Positions 27,301-48,983 of a DNA stretch of 64,000 nucleotides are shown in pieces (position 1 is the first letter of the stretch; the number at the start of each line of letters is the position of its first letter). Made by a program: the position numbers and the translations under genes. The stretch covers positions 1-64,000 of the forward strand of contig JAVSML010020823.1 of the NCBI GenBank assembly GCA_038503035.1, written 5' to 3'. Origin of the DNA: Crocodylus rhombifer. Its lineage: Eukaryota; Chordata; Crocodylia; Crocodylidae. The notes under the pieces are model-generated. The model saw nothing but the letters and a program-made list of their open reading frames with translations. It made no database searches and was not told the DNA's origin.

Positions 27301-27800
27301 TGCAGGTTCCTTAGCTCTGGCTATTCCACCGATGGCTTTAGGATGAGCAGCTAGCTTGTTGCACTCTCTCAGCTGATTTGAAGCCCTTTTTGAGACATCA
27401 GGATTTTGCTGGTGGTTTAACAGGTCAACGGGCAGCCCTTTCCCTCCTGTTGCAGTCTGCACACATGTATATGTGCATCTGTACATGCATGCGTTCATGC
27501 ATGATGTGTCTTCTGGAGAGAGTTGCAATTGCTTGTCTGCGGGTCATATCACCAAGAGCTTGCTGCTTGTGGTGGCTCCTCTGAGGCTGAAGGAGAAGGG
27601 CTTTGTGATTGTTGGAGCAGCTGAGTGGTGTCCCCCGTGCCCCCCTGGGGCAGTGCAGCCCTCCTGGCCACGAGGACTGCGGACTAGCTGGTTGCAGATG
27701 AGACGCAGGGCGCAGGAAAGGTAACGATGGAGGTTGCAGCGGCTCCAGCATCCTGGAGAGACAGGAATCTGTGTCCTTCTCTCTTTAGGGAGCTCTCCAC

Positions 27801-28030
27801 TTGCCTCCCCTTTTGGTTGTCTTTGCCCCTTCCTAACAGCGTGGTTCCCCTTCCTTTCAGTGGCCAGGCTCACAGGGAGGTGGGTGGGGTGCCAGCCCCA
27901 CAGCGTGCTATAGCGTGTCTAAGGGGGACCAGCACCTGATCACGTTTCTGTCTCCCACGCTTGGCTGCAGATGGGCAAGAGGAGTCTGGAGGGTGGTCAC
28001 GGGGCTTGTTACACACATTCATAGCAGGGA
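27801..28030 (+). repeat. 230-bp interspersed repeat, copy A
   Basis: Aligns by eye with 33685-33914 at about 84% identity and with a single one-base gap, starting TTGCCTCCCCTTT and ending CATTCATAGCAGGGA. Weaker similarity extends about 40 bases further left. The family is not recognised; no terminal inverted repeat or coding sequence seen. Confidence 0.7.
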
Positions 28031-28414
28031 CACCTGCATTGTGTGTGCTTGGTTCACAACCAGGGGGGTGGGTAACAGGTGCTGGCAGGGCAGGATCCTG
28101 GGGTTGGATGACACGTGCTCATGTTAAACACCCTCCACTCGGGCTGCCAAGTCACGCAGTCCAATGTCAGGAAATGCCGGACCTCGGGTTGCCTGTGCCC
28201 CTCTTGCACACGTGTGTTGACACTACCGCTTTCGAGCCCCTGCCCGGAATGCCCTGTGCCTGCTCCATGTGAAGCTGTCCCACATTTGCTTGGCCTTCGG
28301 TGTTCAGCCTGTGGTCTGGACTTGTTTCCTTGTTGGCTTTTCTGTGGTGCTAATTGCTATGGCAGCCAAGAGCTACACAAGCAGGCAGTAGTGACTGGCA
28401 CAAAGGCACAGAGC

Positions 28415-28475
28415 GGGGGGATTCTCCCCATTTCGCACGTGAGGAACCGAGGCATGAAAACAAAGGTGAAAAGTT
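28415..28475 (-). repeat. MIR/CORE-SINE-like fragment
   Basis: The stretch CCCCATTTCGCACGTGAGG then AACCGAGGCATG matches the MIR core (minus orientation: CCTCAGTTTCCCCATCTGT-type). Diverged. Confidence 0.6.
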
Positions 28476-28654
28476 CGCGTTGCTTTTGGTGCCCGGTTTG
28501 GGATTGCTTGGAGCCTTGGCACGCTATGGTGCTTGGCATCCCCCTTTTCTGTTGGCATCGGCTGCAACTGAGACCCCCCAGCATTTCTCCCAGCCTGACT
28601 CCAGGCCTCTGGGGACAGCAGGCCATACCACTGGTGATGCCCCTTGAGGAGTGT

Positions 28655-28790
28655 AACCTAAGGGGCAGATTTTTACCCTCCAGTGGGAGTTGGGTGCCTA
28701 AATCCCTTTAAAAATCCAGGCCTAAGTGACTTGCTCAGCCAGACAGGAGCTCTGGGACAGGCAGGCCTGTCATCCCCTCCTGTCTCACAA
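28655..28790 (-). repeat. Sauropsid SINE-like repeat (GGCAGATTTTTA...GTGACTTGCTCAG)
   Basis: Contains GGCAGATTTTTACC, GTGCCTAAATCCCTTT, AAAATCCAGGCC and TAAGTGACTTGCTCAG in the order seen in common turtle/crocodilian repeats with a MIR-like tail. The family name is not certain. Confidence 0.5.
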
Positions 28791-30112
28791 CCTGGCTCTC
28801 CTACCCCTTGGCTAACTGCCTCGGTCACCTGGAAGCTGCCGTTTGGGTCTGGAAATGTTGCCCCTCTGATCCTCCTGCCCAGTTTGTCCATGGGACGGGC
28901 TGGCTCTGTCCCCCAGTGCCTTAAACACAAGACCATCCTGCGAGGCCCTGCCTCGGTCACCCTCCACCTCCCTGCTCCCCCACAGGGAGGTGGGTGCCTG
29001 CAAAGAACAGCCTCCTTCACATCTGGGCATTGATCCATCCCCAGCTCCGTCTTGCCTGTGCCCCAGAGGAGAAAGCAGCTTCCCTGGAGTATCTGGGCAT
29101 GGAGATTATTCCAGGTTGGCCACGTTTGGGTGGGTTTTCACCACGGGGGTGAGCGGCATGTGTCACACAGCTGCTTCCTGCCCACCTCGATGCAGGACAG
29201 TTCTGGAGCCGGTGAGCGGAAAGGTAGCCGGAGCTGCTTTGAATTCGGATGAATGATATGTTGGTTTTTTTTCTCTAGTCTCGTTCTTGAGCCATTTGGG
29301 CTGAAATTAAGCAAAGCCAGATGGGGCAGACCTCTGCATAAACTGCAAATGCCTGTCAAAGCAACCAGAGAATTAAAAGAGAAGAATGGAAAGAGGTGGC
29401 ACTACCTCTCTAGAGTAACCCAGAGAGACGGAGAGCAAGGCAGGCTCATGGGAGGAGAGAGAGATGCCTGGGCTGGGAGCTGGGGCTCTCAGACCCGTGG
29501 AGCTGGCTGCATGTAACGTGTGCTGGGGCCTGGCTGCAGCCAGAGCCAGTTCCCATAACTCAGAAGGAACTTGTGGTCATTGTAAAATAGTTCCTTAATT
29601 GTAGCATGGGGGAACTGGCTTTTACAAATAGCCACAAGGCTGGGGTTTTTCTAAGCATTTCTGATGAAAGTTTCAGCCTTCTGCTACCTGGAAGCACGGT
29701 TATCTCTCCATGCAAATAGCTCATCCAGATCAGGGCTATGGTCTAGGCCTGCTTTTCCTTGGTGTCAGCGGCAATGCCAGGGAGGGGGGGAAAGAGGGCC
29801 AAGCCCAAGGTGCTGGACCTCCCAGAACAAGCACACATTGCCTGGTACTTCACTGAGTCCGATCCCTGCACGAAGGAGCCAACCTGCTTTGTGAGGCTCA
29901 TCGGAGTGGGGACATGCTCATTTTGTTGCCCTGGTGTTTGCTTCTACGCGATGTGAGGAGTCCCCGGCCCTGCCATGCAAATAGGGAAATCCAGTAACAA
30001 AGGAGACCATTCCTGATGCAGCTGCTTCCAGGAGCCCATTTCCACCCCACCAGGGCTTGGCCCCTTAGAGAGACAAGCTCCTGCACCCAAGTCCCTTCCT
30101 CTCTGGGATGCT

Positions 30113-30149
30113 GTTTGTGTGTGTGTGTGTGTGTGGGGGGGGGGAGGGG
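30113..30149. repeat. GT dinucleotide repeat with G run
   Basis: About ten GT units followed by ten G, an A and five G. Confidence 0.95.
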
Positions 30150-30284
30150 GCTCTTCTTGGGGCAACACATTTGCATGTGTGGTTGAGTGACTAGTTTGCT
30201 TTAGCTGAGCTGGTGAGGCAACCTTTGAAAGGCTTTTGTGGAGCTCTCATTAGCCCAGCGAGGTGGATGCAAGGCATTTTGATT

Positions 30285-30375
30285 TGGATAAGGATTGCCC
30301 TGCCTCAGGCAGGGGTTGGACTAGACTAGACCTCTGGAGGTCCCTTCCAGCCCCACGTCTCTGTGGCTGTATGGC
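30285..30375 (+). mobile_element. CR1 LINE 3' tail fragment
   Basis: Has the diagnostic tail GGGTTGGACTAGACTAGACC then CTCTGGAGGTCCCTTCCAGC, followed by degenerate CTCTGTGG octamer-like repeats. Only the last 90 bases or so are present. Confidence 0.75.
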
Positions 30376-30439
30376 TGCGTCCATGTGCGCAGGTTTTCTC
30401 CATTTACAGAGTGTCGGGGGTGTTGGTTGTAAGGGCATA

Positions 30440-30619
30440 GGCAGACAAGGTTCCTTGGGTAAATGTGATGCCTTTTATTAGACCAACTGTGTAGCTGGAA
30501 CAATTGTTCTTTGCAAGCTTTCAGGTACAAACACCCGAAAGCTTGCAAAGAACAATTGTTCCAACTATTTAATTGGTCTAATAAAAGCTTTTGCTTTTAC
30601 CCAAGGAACCTTGTCTGCC
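30440..30619. mobile_element. Foldback (MITE-like) element with 88-base arms
   Basis: The left arm 30440-30527 and right arm 30532-30619 are reverse complements, with roughly 12-13 mismatches and only a 4-base loop. Ends are GGCAGACAAGG...CCTTGTCTGCC. Internal motifs include TTTTATTAGACCAA and GAACAATTGTTC (itself palindromic). No clear target duplication. MITE-like families such as Chompy are described in crocodilians; whether this belongs to one was not tested. Confidence 0.8.
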
Positions 30620-33600
30620 TCCAGTCACAGAGACCCTAGAAGCTTTATTGACCTGCTAGGGCCCTCATGCTGCATCAGTCCACTGAAGAACAAAGTAAAA
30701 AGCATTGTAACTTCTTTGGAAGGTGCACTTATTCTTAGGTTATAGAGCAAATTTAAAAGAAAAACACAAACCAGGCAAAAATAAATAATCCAGTTTCATC
30801 AGTCCTGCAGTCATCCTGGTTAAATGCACCTCTCCTATTCAGAGCCATCAAACACACTCTAGGCTTCTTGAGTGTCTTGATAGGGCCTGCAGTACTTCAG
30901 TGTCTGTCGTTTCTACACCTGAGTTCATATGACCACACCTGAGTTAAGGGTTTGAGCCCTGAAAACAGTCTGCAAGACTGTGAAACAGAAATGCAAGGAA
31001 GGGGCAACAGGCAGCACCTTTGAAGGAGGACAGATCATTTGAGTGGTGGGACATCAAGACCATAAGGTGCCCGAGGGAGGCAACACCATGAAAAAGGAGA
31101 GAGGGTCCTTTTAAAAGCTGGGACATTAGCAGGAATGGGGTAGATTATGACAAGCCATGGAGTCGGTTGACTTCCTCAGCCGTGGGGGCTGTGTCCCTAC
31201 CTGCCCACCCCCCTTGGACCTCTGAGTCCCAGTGAAGCTTCTCACAATCCGTCCCCTGTGCCCCCAGCCCCGGGCAGCGCAGAGGAAGGGCCACTAGATC
31301 CCAGCACGCAGGGATCTTCTTTTCCACCCTCTCTGAACCAGCTCTGGAAGCTGGTCTGCAACGGTTTGGTTCCCCCCACCGCAGCGTCCTCAGCCTGTAT
31401 GTCCCCCAGAGCCACTCCCCAGTCTCGGGACCAAGTCAATCTGCCTGCGCCCATGTGCTACTGGCGGTTGCAACCATGACGAGTGCCCCGAAGGCCGAAC
31501 CCGGGCCTGAGCTCCCACGGTCTGAGGAAGACGCTTGTTGCTCCATTGCTGTGAGGGTTTTGCTATTGCTAAAGACCTAGGGACAGTTGCAGTACAGCTG
31601 GCATAACTGCTGATTTCAGCCCCTTAGCGCCTGACCTCAGCAATAAATTTGCCCCCCCTCCGGGAGGTTTCCCACATGCAACAACTTGGAGGAGGAAAAA
31701 AATATCTTTCTCCTTCTGTCATTTGTGGAAGAAGCGCAAGGAGTAGCGCAGGCCTCGGTCCCTTCCCTCCCTGCTCGGTTCTGGGGTTGAGCTTAGCCTG
31801 TCAGTGTGGACCGAGGGGGCAAGCACAGCGGAGGATGGAGGGCAGAGTGCATCAGCCAGAGCTGGCCAATACCAGTAATCAAATAGCCGGAAAATCCCAA
31901 GGTCCAAATTCTAGTTAAGTTGCTACACGAGTAAAATTTCCCCCCAGTGCTTGCCCCGGGGCGTGAATGTCAAGCCCAGATATTAGCAGCTGGGTGGCTG
32001 ATGACAGGACTGGCGAGCTGGCCTGTCTCCTGGTGCTGGCCTTCGTGGCCTGAGCCTGCAGAAGGTGTCTGGGCATGTGGAAAGTCAGGATGGTGCCCAT
32101 AGTGCCTCTGCCTCGCGGCGGTGACCTGGAGACCGTGCATCTAAGTAGTGCCCAGGGAGACAGTCCTAAATAGCCAGTCCATTCTTTTGCATAGAGACGC
32201 TCAGGAGGCGAACAGTGGAAAAGCAAAGGCTCGGCACATCTTGGTCCAGCCCATAGCAGGCACATCACATCCCTCATCTCTGCTGGGGCTGGAAGAGACA
32301 CATCAGAGGGGTTTACAGATCAGCGTGTGGGGGAAGCTGGTGTTTTGCATCCTGCAGGTGGGCGATGTCTTTTGGCCTGCTCACCTGGACCCTCTCCCGA
32401 TGCCAAATGCACCAGTGCAAACCATGGGGTGGGGGGTAAGGATTGGATGGCGAATCTCTCCGGAGCGCGTTGCGCAGCTGCAACGCCTTTGCTGCGTCTT
32501 TCTGGCTGTGCAAAGCATGCAGGGCCAGGCCCCCCCACCCCCCCCCGGCCAGGTGAGTCCCTCAGCAAGGTCTGACATGGGGACCCTCCCCTCCAGCCCA
32601 GACCCCACCTTGCTGTCCCCTGCCTTTTCCCCCTCTGAGGCGATTGCTGCCTGGTGGCTCATGGTACCGCACCCAGAGTACGGCGGGGGCAGGGGGGCTC
32701 CACAAATCGCTGGAGTGCTTGGAGCTCTTTCGGGGAAGAGGCGGTCCTGGAAGGACCCAGCAAGGATGGGGTGGTGTGGGGGGGGATGTTATCCTGGGCC
32801 CTGGGCCCTGCCAGGGGGCAAAGGCTGTTTTCTCCCTGATAGTTGGAGGGAGGCAGTTGCAGCTCCAAGAGGCTGCAGCGCCCCTTCAGAAACAGGCTTC
32901 AGATGTGCCTCAGTTTCCTCTCCCTGCTGTCTGCCTCCGAGGACCCATCCTGGCAATGCTGAGCACCGCCGGCTGTTGCTGCTGGAGGGCCGTGGGCATT
33001 TGGGAAGCCCAGGTCTCCTGCGTGGCCTGGCCTGGCTCTCCAGCAGGGCTCTGGGCTCAAAGCACAGCAGCTGCCGGGGCTCTGGCATGGGCTGTGGTTC
33101 TCGCGTGCTTCCTCCTGCAGCACCAGGCTCCTCCTTCCTCATGCACCGAGCGAGGTCTCTCTAGGACAAAAGGAAGCTGCTTTTTTCCATTGCTTGCAGC
33201 ACATTTATTGCTGATGCCTGAAAGAGCCGTGGGGAGCTGGGGGAAAGGGGCAGCATGGCCCTGGGCAGTGAGACGGAGAGCAGCTGGGATGGAGTGGGGG
33301 GCTACACGCCAGGGTGAGGGGCTGGAGCTAGGACACAACCCCAGCTTGCACTGAGCCTGCAGAGAGCCCCCGAGACCTTGTGCTCCCCTCTCTTTTTCAA
33401 GTGCTCTGCTTTATACGGTGGTTGGCTCTGCCCTTACAGGCAGCTGTGGCCTGTGCCAGGAGAGGGGGGTTCAGTGTCTGCACCAGCATTTCCCCTTTTG
33501 CTCTGCCCCGGTAGGGCTGTTAAATGGGAGTACTGGACGAGGGGATGCTCAGGGCCTGGTTCACCCATTGGCTGCTACTCCTTTGTGCAGCTCTGGCAGT

Positions 33601-33684
33601 GCCCAGGCTGCGGGCACGTCAGCCATTGGGTACAAGACCTTCTCTAGGCTAAAGATGCAGGAACCCGCATCCTTCCCCCTTTCC

Positions 33685-33914
33685 TTGCCTCCCCTTTCGG
33701 GTGTCCCAGCCCCTTTCTAGCAGCGCGGTTCCCCTTCCTCTTAACGACCAGACTCGCAGGGAGGTGGGTAGGGTGCCAGGCCGTACAGCGTGCTATCCCG
33801 TGTCTAAGGGGAACCAGAGCCTGACCACGTTTCTGTGGCCAGCGCTTGGCTGCGGATGAACAAGAGGAGTCTGGAGGTGGTCACGGGGCTTGTTACACAC
33901 ATTCATAGCAGGGA
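33685..33914 (+). repeat. 230-bp interspersed repeat, copy B
   Basis: Same-orientation partner of 27801-28030, at about 84% identity. It lies 5.9 kb downstream of copy A and 1.8 kb before the first HCK coding exon. Confidence 0.7.
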
Positions 33915-35674
33915 GACTGGCAAAAAAGAGAGTGGGGGTGCCCAGGTATCACTGGGGTGGCTTTAATGAATGGTGACTTCTGCCCCCCTTTTCCTCCCCT
34001 TTTAATGTATGCGTGGACACGGCACCTCCGGCGGATCTGCCTGCATGTCCCTGTGTTGGCAGGGCCCGAGTGCTGCCGGCACTAAGGGCTTTTTAATAGG
34101 ACAAGAATTATCACCCGTTGCTGAGTGTGTCTGGCAGCTGTGGCAGGCTCAGGCTCTCCGTGGGCCACGTCCTGGGTGCCTACAACCGCCTCTCCCTGTT
34201 GAATTGAGCAGAAGCTGCAGGTGCCTGGCACCTTTTGGGGATTTGGCCCACTGGGTGATTCAGCTGAGCACAGGCCTATTGCCTCTCGCTCCACTGGGCT
34301 TCTCCTGGCACACGGTGCTGGAGGGCCCGGGAGTCCCAGCGAGGTGGACTCGTGGTTGGGGAGGGTGTGGGGAACGTCCGCTCTGCATGGTCAGCCAGCA
34401 CCGTGGGACCAGGGCATCGCCCATCGCAGCCGCCTCCTAGTGATGCCAGCCTCCAAAACCCCATCCACGCCTCCCCTGGGACCGGAGCCAGGCTGCTTCC
34501 CCTGCCCGGAGACTGCCCTTCCTGGGTGCTTCAGCCAGACCGTCCTCTCCCTTGGCTCCCGTCCCTGGGTAATGCCCCTCTCTGTGCTGCGAAACCCCCG
34601 TGAAAGTCTCTAGCCGCCACTTCTCTCTTTCCCAAATCTGAAAACCCCTGGGTTTCATCATGCCGCTTCAAGCCCTGCCGCACAACCATGCGCCTGTGGG
34701 GAAGTGGCTCGGCCATCCCTCCCTCCCTCTCCTGCCGCTGGGTGTAAGCTCCTTGGGGCTGGGCTCAGCTGTCCCTCCTCTCCTGGGAAGTTCCTGCCCT
34801 GCCTTTGGGCACCGCCGGAGATCACCCACCTGCTCTGCGGCACGAGTCGACTGGGCTTTGCTGTGAAACGAGCTTATCTTGAAGCCAGAGCATTAAGGGG
34901 TGAAATGGGACTCATGGCCGTGGGTATGCGGGTATCTAGGGAGTAGAAACCCAGTCAGCACCTTGCCCTGGGCCTGAAAATTTGTGTGAGCCTATATACA
35001 AGCAAGCGGCCTCCAATACTGTCGTCATGAGCACTCCCTTGATTTGAGAGTGGTCTCTGCCACGGCTCATTGAGGGGTCTTGAGTTGACTTAAAAGTCCC
35101 ATCCTTGAGCCATGGGTCTGACCGCAGAAATTGCAGGTCGTTCCTCAGGACAGAGCAGGCTGGGATCCTCCTCCTTTTTTCATCCTCCGCCCTCCTCTCT
35201 GCTGCCAGGGCGGGACGCTTCACCCAAAAACGAGCTGCCACTTAGTTGAGGTTGCAGCTGCAGTGCCGTTGGACCTGCAATACCATGAGGTTAGCAAGGG
35301 CTGAGCGCAGTTGCCCATCCGTACACTCTCGCCCTACAGTGAGCATGATCGAGGTTTCCCTGCTTTCACCCAGGGGCACCCCTGTACTGTGAGGGAAGGG
35401 ATGAGCATGGTGCTTCCCACGGAGAAGCTGACATGGGGCAACTCAACTTATTGCAGCAGAACTTGCTTGTGAAGCCACGTGCTAGGGTTGGGGGCACTGA
35501 ACCAGGGCACCGAAGACACGTGGCAGCAGGAACAGTGGGAGGCCGTGTCGGAGCAGGCGTGGTGGAGGCCGGGCGGCAGCTAGGGCAGGTCGCTGCGGGT
35601 GTCCACACTTCCTTCCTGAGCTGCGGGGAGCCCAGCCACAGGGGCCATCTCGACTTCTTCCTCTCTGCCACAGG

Positions 35675-46703
<11,029 letters not shown>

Positions 46704-48040
46704 GGTGGAAAATCCAGGGCAGGCAAGGAATAGCCATCTACCATGCATACCATATGACCTGGAGCATACAACAGTCTCTTCCTCCCCTGCTCCATCCTTC
46801 TCTTCATCGTCTTTGCTCGTACCCTGGCACTGTCAGCCTGCTCTTAGCAACCAAGGATTTCCTGACGCAGTTCTTGGGAGGCAAGAATGCAGCGGCTTTG
46901 TGTGGGCTGAGTGATTTTTGGATAAGCTCACTGGGACTTGGACTGGAGACTGGCTCAGAAAGCCCAAATGCAGCAGAAAGTCTCTGCAGGTGGCACTGTT
47001 CCTTGCACTTCCATATTGAACCGATGCCTTCACAGAGTGGAAGGCGGCACTGTGGTGTAGGGAGCGCTTTCTCTCTGAGGACTTACCAAGTTGTGTGATT
47101 TGGACCCTGTAAAAACAAGTAGGGCTTTTCTTTTTGTCCAAGGGTAGCGCTTTACACAGACAGGACATCAGAGCCAATGGCACAAGGCATCATTCTGCTC
47201 TAACGAGCCTCCTCCCCTCACACAGTTTAAAACTAGTTTAGTTTTGCTCCCCATCTCAAACTGTTGTGTGCTGGAGCTGTGTGCTATTTAATCAGCAGCT
47301 GGATTTCTGCCCCCTCCCCGGAGGTGGCTGCATTTTGGGGTTCGATTAGGAGGGGGAAGCTTGTAAAATGGTTTGTTAAAGGGTGTGTATTGCAGTGTAA
47401 AATGGTCTGAATTGTATTTAACCACGTTGTGTATCGACTTCCTGGGGGGAACTATTTTTTTCTTTAGAAAAGATGTAAAATGCCTTGCACATTTTTTGGT
47501 ACTTTATTGTTTAGAAAGCAATTGGCTTGACTTTTTTTTTTTCTTTTCTTGGTTACCCAGGGGAATGACAGCACAATTTGCCACTGGTTTTTGCAACTCC
47601 TTTTTTGGAGCTGTTATAATTTATCTTTATAATGGCAGCCTGATACTAAGACTGCCTGGCTGAGAGCCTGTTTCCTAAAGACTCACATCGGGAACAAGAA
47701 ACAGAGATATGAAATAGTCTCCATCACAGTTAACCTTGGTATTTCCAAACCCTTTTATCCTTATCTTCTGAGCATCCCTTGCATAGTTCAATAACTCACA
47801 ATGACACCAAGAAACCCGGCATTTCTTTCACCAAGTATTTAAAGAGATGGGGGTTTGGAGAGGGATGAGGCGATGACAAGGATTTTAAAGCCCTTGAAGG
47901 TTTGTAATTCCTTCCCCCCCCCCCGCCCCGCCCCCATGAACTGGCTCAGAAATTCATTTTACTTGACTTTGTTAACAGAGAGAGATGTAGTAGATGATGT
48001 GCTTCTATTCCAGCTTGGATTTTCAGTCAATAAATATTTA
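46704..48040 (+). terminator. HCK: HCK 3' UTR with AATAAA poly(A) signal
   Basis: About 1.33 kb from the stop to AATAAA at 48029-48034. It contains T-rich runs (47450-47560) and AT-rich stretches but no long open frame. After 48040 composition returns to GC-rich. Confidence 0.75.
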
Positions 48041-48962
48041 AAAGGTATTGCCTCTTGCGGCTTTCTCTTAACGGCATGTACGCTGCCCGCCGGCACCAGC
48101 CCCGCTTTCTCTCTTTGGGCCAGTGAGGGGCAAATCCTCGCCCATTGAAGCCAGGTCCTCGCAGTGTCTTCCCACCCTGAAGGCCACTGGTCCCTTGGCC
48201 CCAGAAATCCTGACGGCAGCCCCTGCTGAGGAGGCCCCAAACAGAGGTGGAGATGTAGACAAAAGGCCCAGGCCTGCACAGTCTCCTCTGCCCTGTGCAT
48301 TGGGGCTCGTGGCTTTCGGACATGGTGGCAGAGGCTGGACGCCACTGTGGAGCAGCGCTCTCGCGCGGCCCATACCCTTGTGAGGGGGTTAGCGGGTCTC
48401 CACACGCATCTTCAGCAGGGAAGTGAATTAACTCCTCCGCTGTCGAGTGAATTAACTACCCCTCTGGGGCAGGAAAGCTGCTGTCTCTGCAGGGGAGGGC
48501 TGGGGCCTGCCTCTCCCTTGTGCGGCTTGAGTGCTGCCCTCCCCAGCCCTGCACTTGGCCCGGAGGAAGATGCTGCACGCACCAAGCCTGGACCGCACAC
48601 AGCAGGGCTAAGGGACGTGCCCGAGGCGGCAGTGGCAGAGCCGAGCAAGGGCGCTGGTTGCTCTCAAGAAAGATGGAGCGAATGGACCTTGTGTCTTGCC
48701 GTAGCCGGCGCCCCAATGCCCTCAGCTAAGATGGCGGCAGGGGAGGGGCTCCGGTCGGCCCCGCCTTGCCCTCACTAAACATGTCGCCGCCCCTCAGAGC
48801 GAAGCCTGCTGCCCTCTGTTAAGATGGCTCCGCTGCCCATGGATTTTTTTTTTTTTTTTTTTTTTTCCCCACCCCGGAACCGGCTCCGTTGCCATGGCGA
48901 TAAGCGCCCAAGCCAACCAGCGGCCACTTCCGTTGACGTCCTTCCTGACACGTGGATCCAAG
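48041..48962 (+). promoter_or_regulatory. HCK-TM9SF4 intergenic interval and TM9SF4 promoter/5' UTR
   Basis: Only about 0.93 kb separates the HCK poly(A) signal from the TM9SF4 start codon. The last 300 bases are a TATA-less, CpG-containing promoter. They hold three AAGATGGC motifs (48728, 48821, 48960; YY1-type), an ETS site CACTTCCGT at 48925-48933, a CRE-like TGACGTC at 48934-48940 and an E-box CACGTG at 48949-48954. The exact transcription start is not determined. Confidence 0.6.
48844..48866. repeat. T23 homopolymer in the TM9SF4 promoter
   Basis: Uninterrupted run of 23 T about 100 bases before the start codon. It may be a nucleosome-excluding tract, or the tail of a lost minus-strand retroposed sequence. 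Confidence 0.9.
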
Positions 48963-48983
48963 ATGGCGGCATCGGGGGCCATG
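48963..48983 (+). CDS. TM9SF4: TM9SF4 coding exon 1
   Basis: Encodes MAASGAM; donor GTGAGT; phase 0. The ATG lies within the motif AAGATGGCGGC. Confidence 0.85.

Larger units (their letters stand above)
23138..35673. other. CCM2L-HCK intergenic region
   Basis: About 12.5 kb without recognisable protein-coding exons. Long open frames here on either strand look like GC-rich chance frames. It carries the twin 58-bp module, a minisatellite, the twin 230-bp repeat, MIR-like and CR1 fragments, a GT repeat and a foldback element. The HCK promoter and any untranslated first exon must lie here or in the window gap before 35674, but I cannot place them. A GACTTCCTCA at 31169-31178 is the complement of a good PU.1 (GAGGAAGT) site. 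Confidence 0.75.

Noticed and set aside
32148..33164. 338-codon open frame on the plus strand upstream of HCK
   Set aside because: No family resemblance, low-complexity, with adjacent alternative frames equally open; no evidence of a gene.
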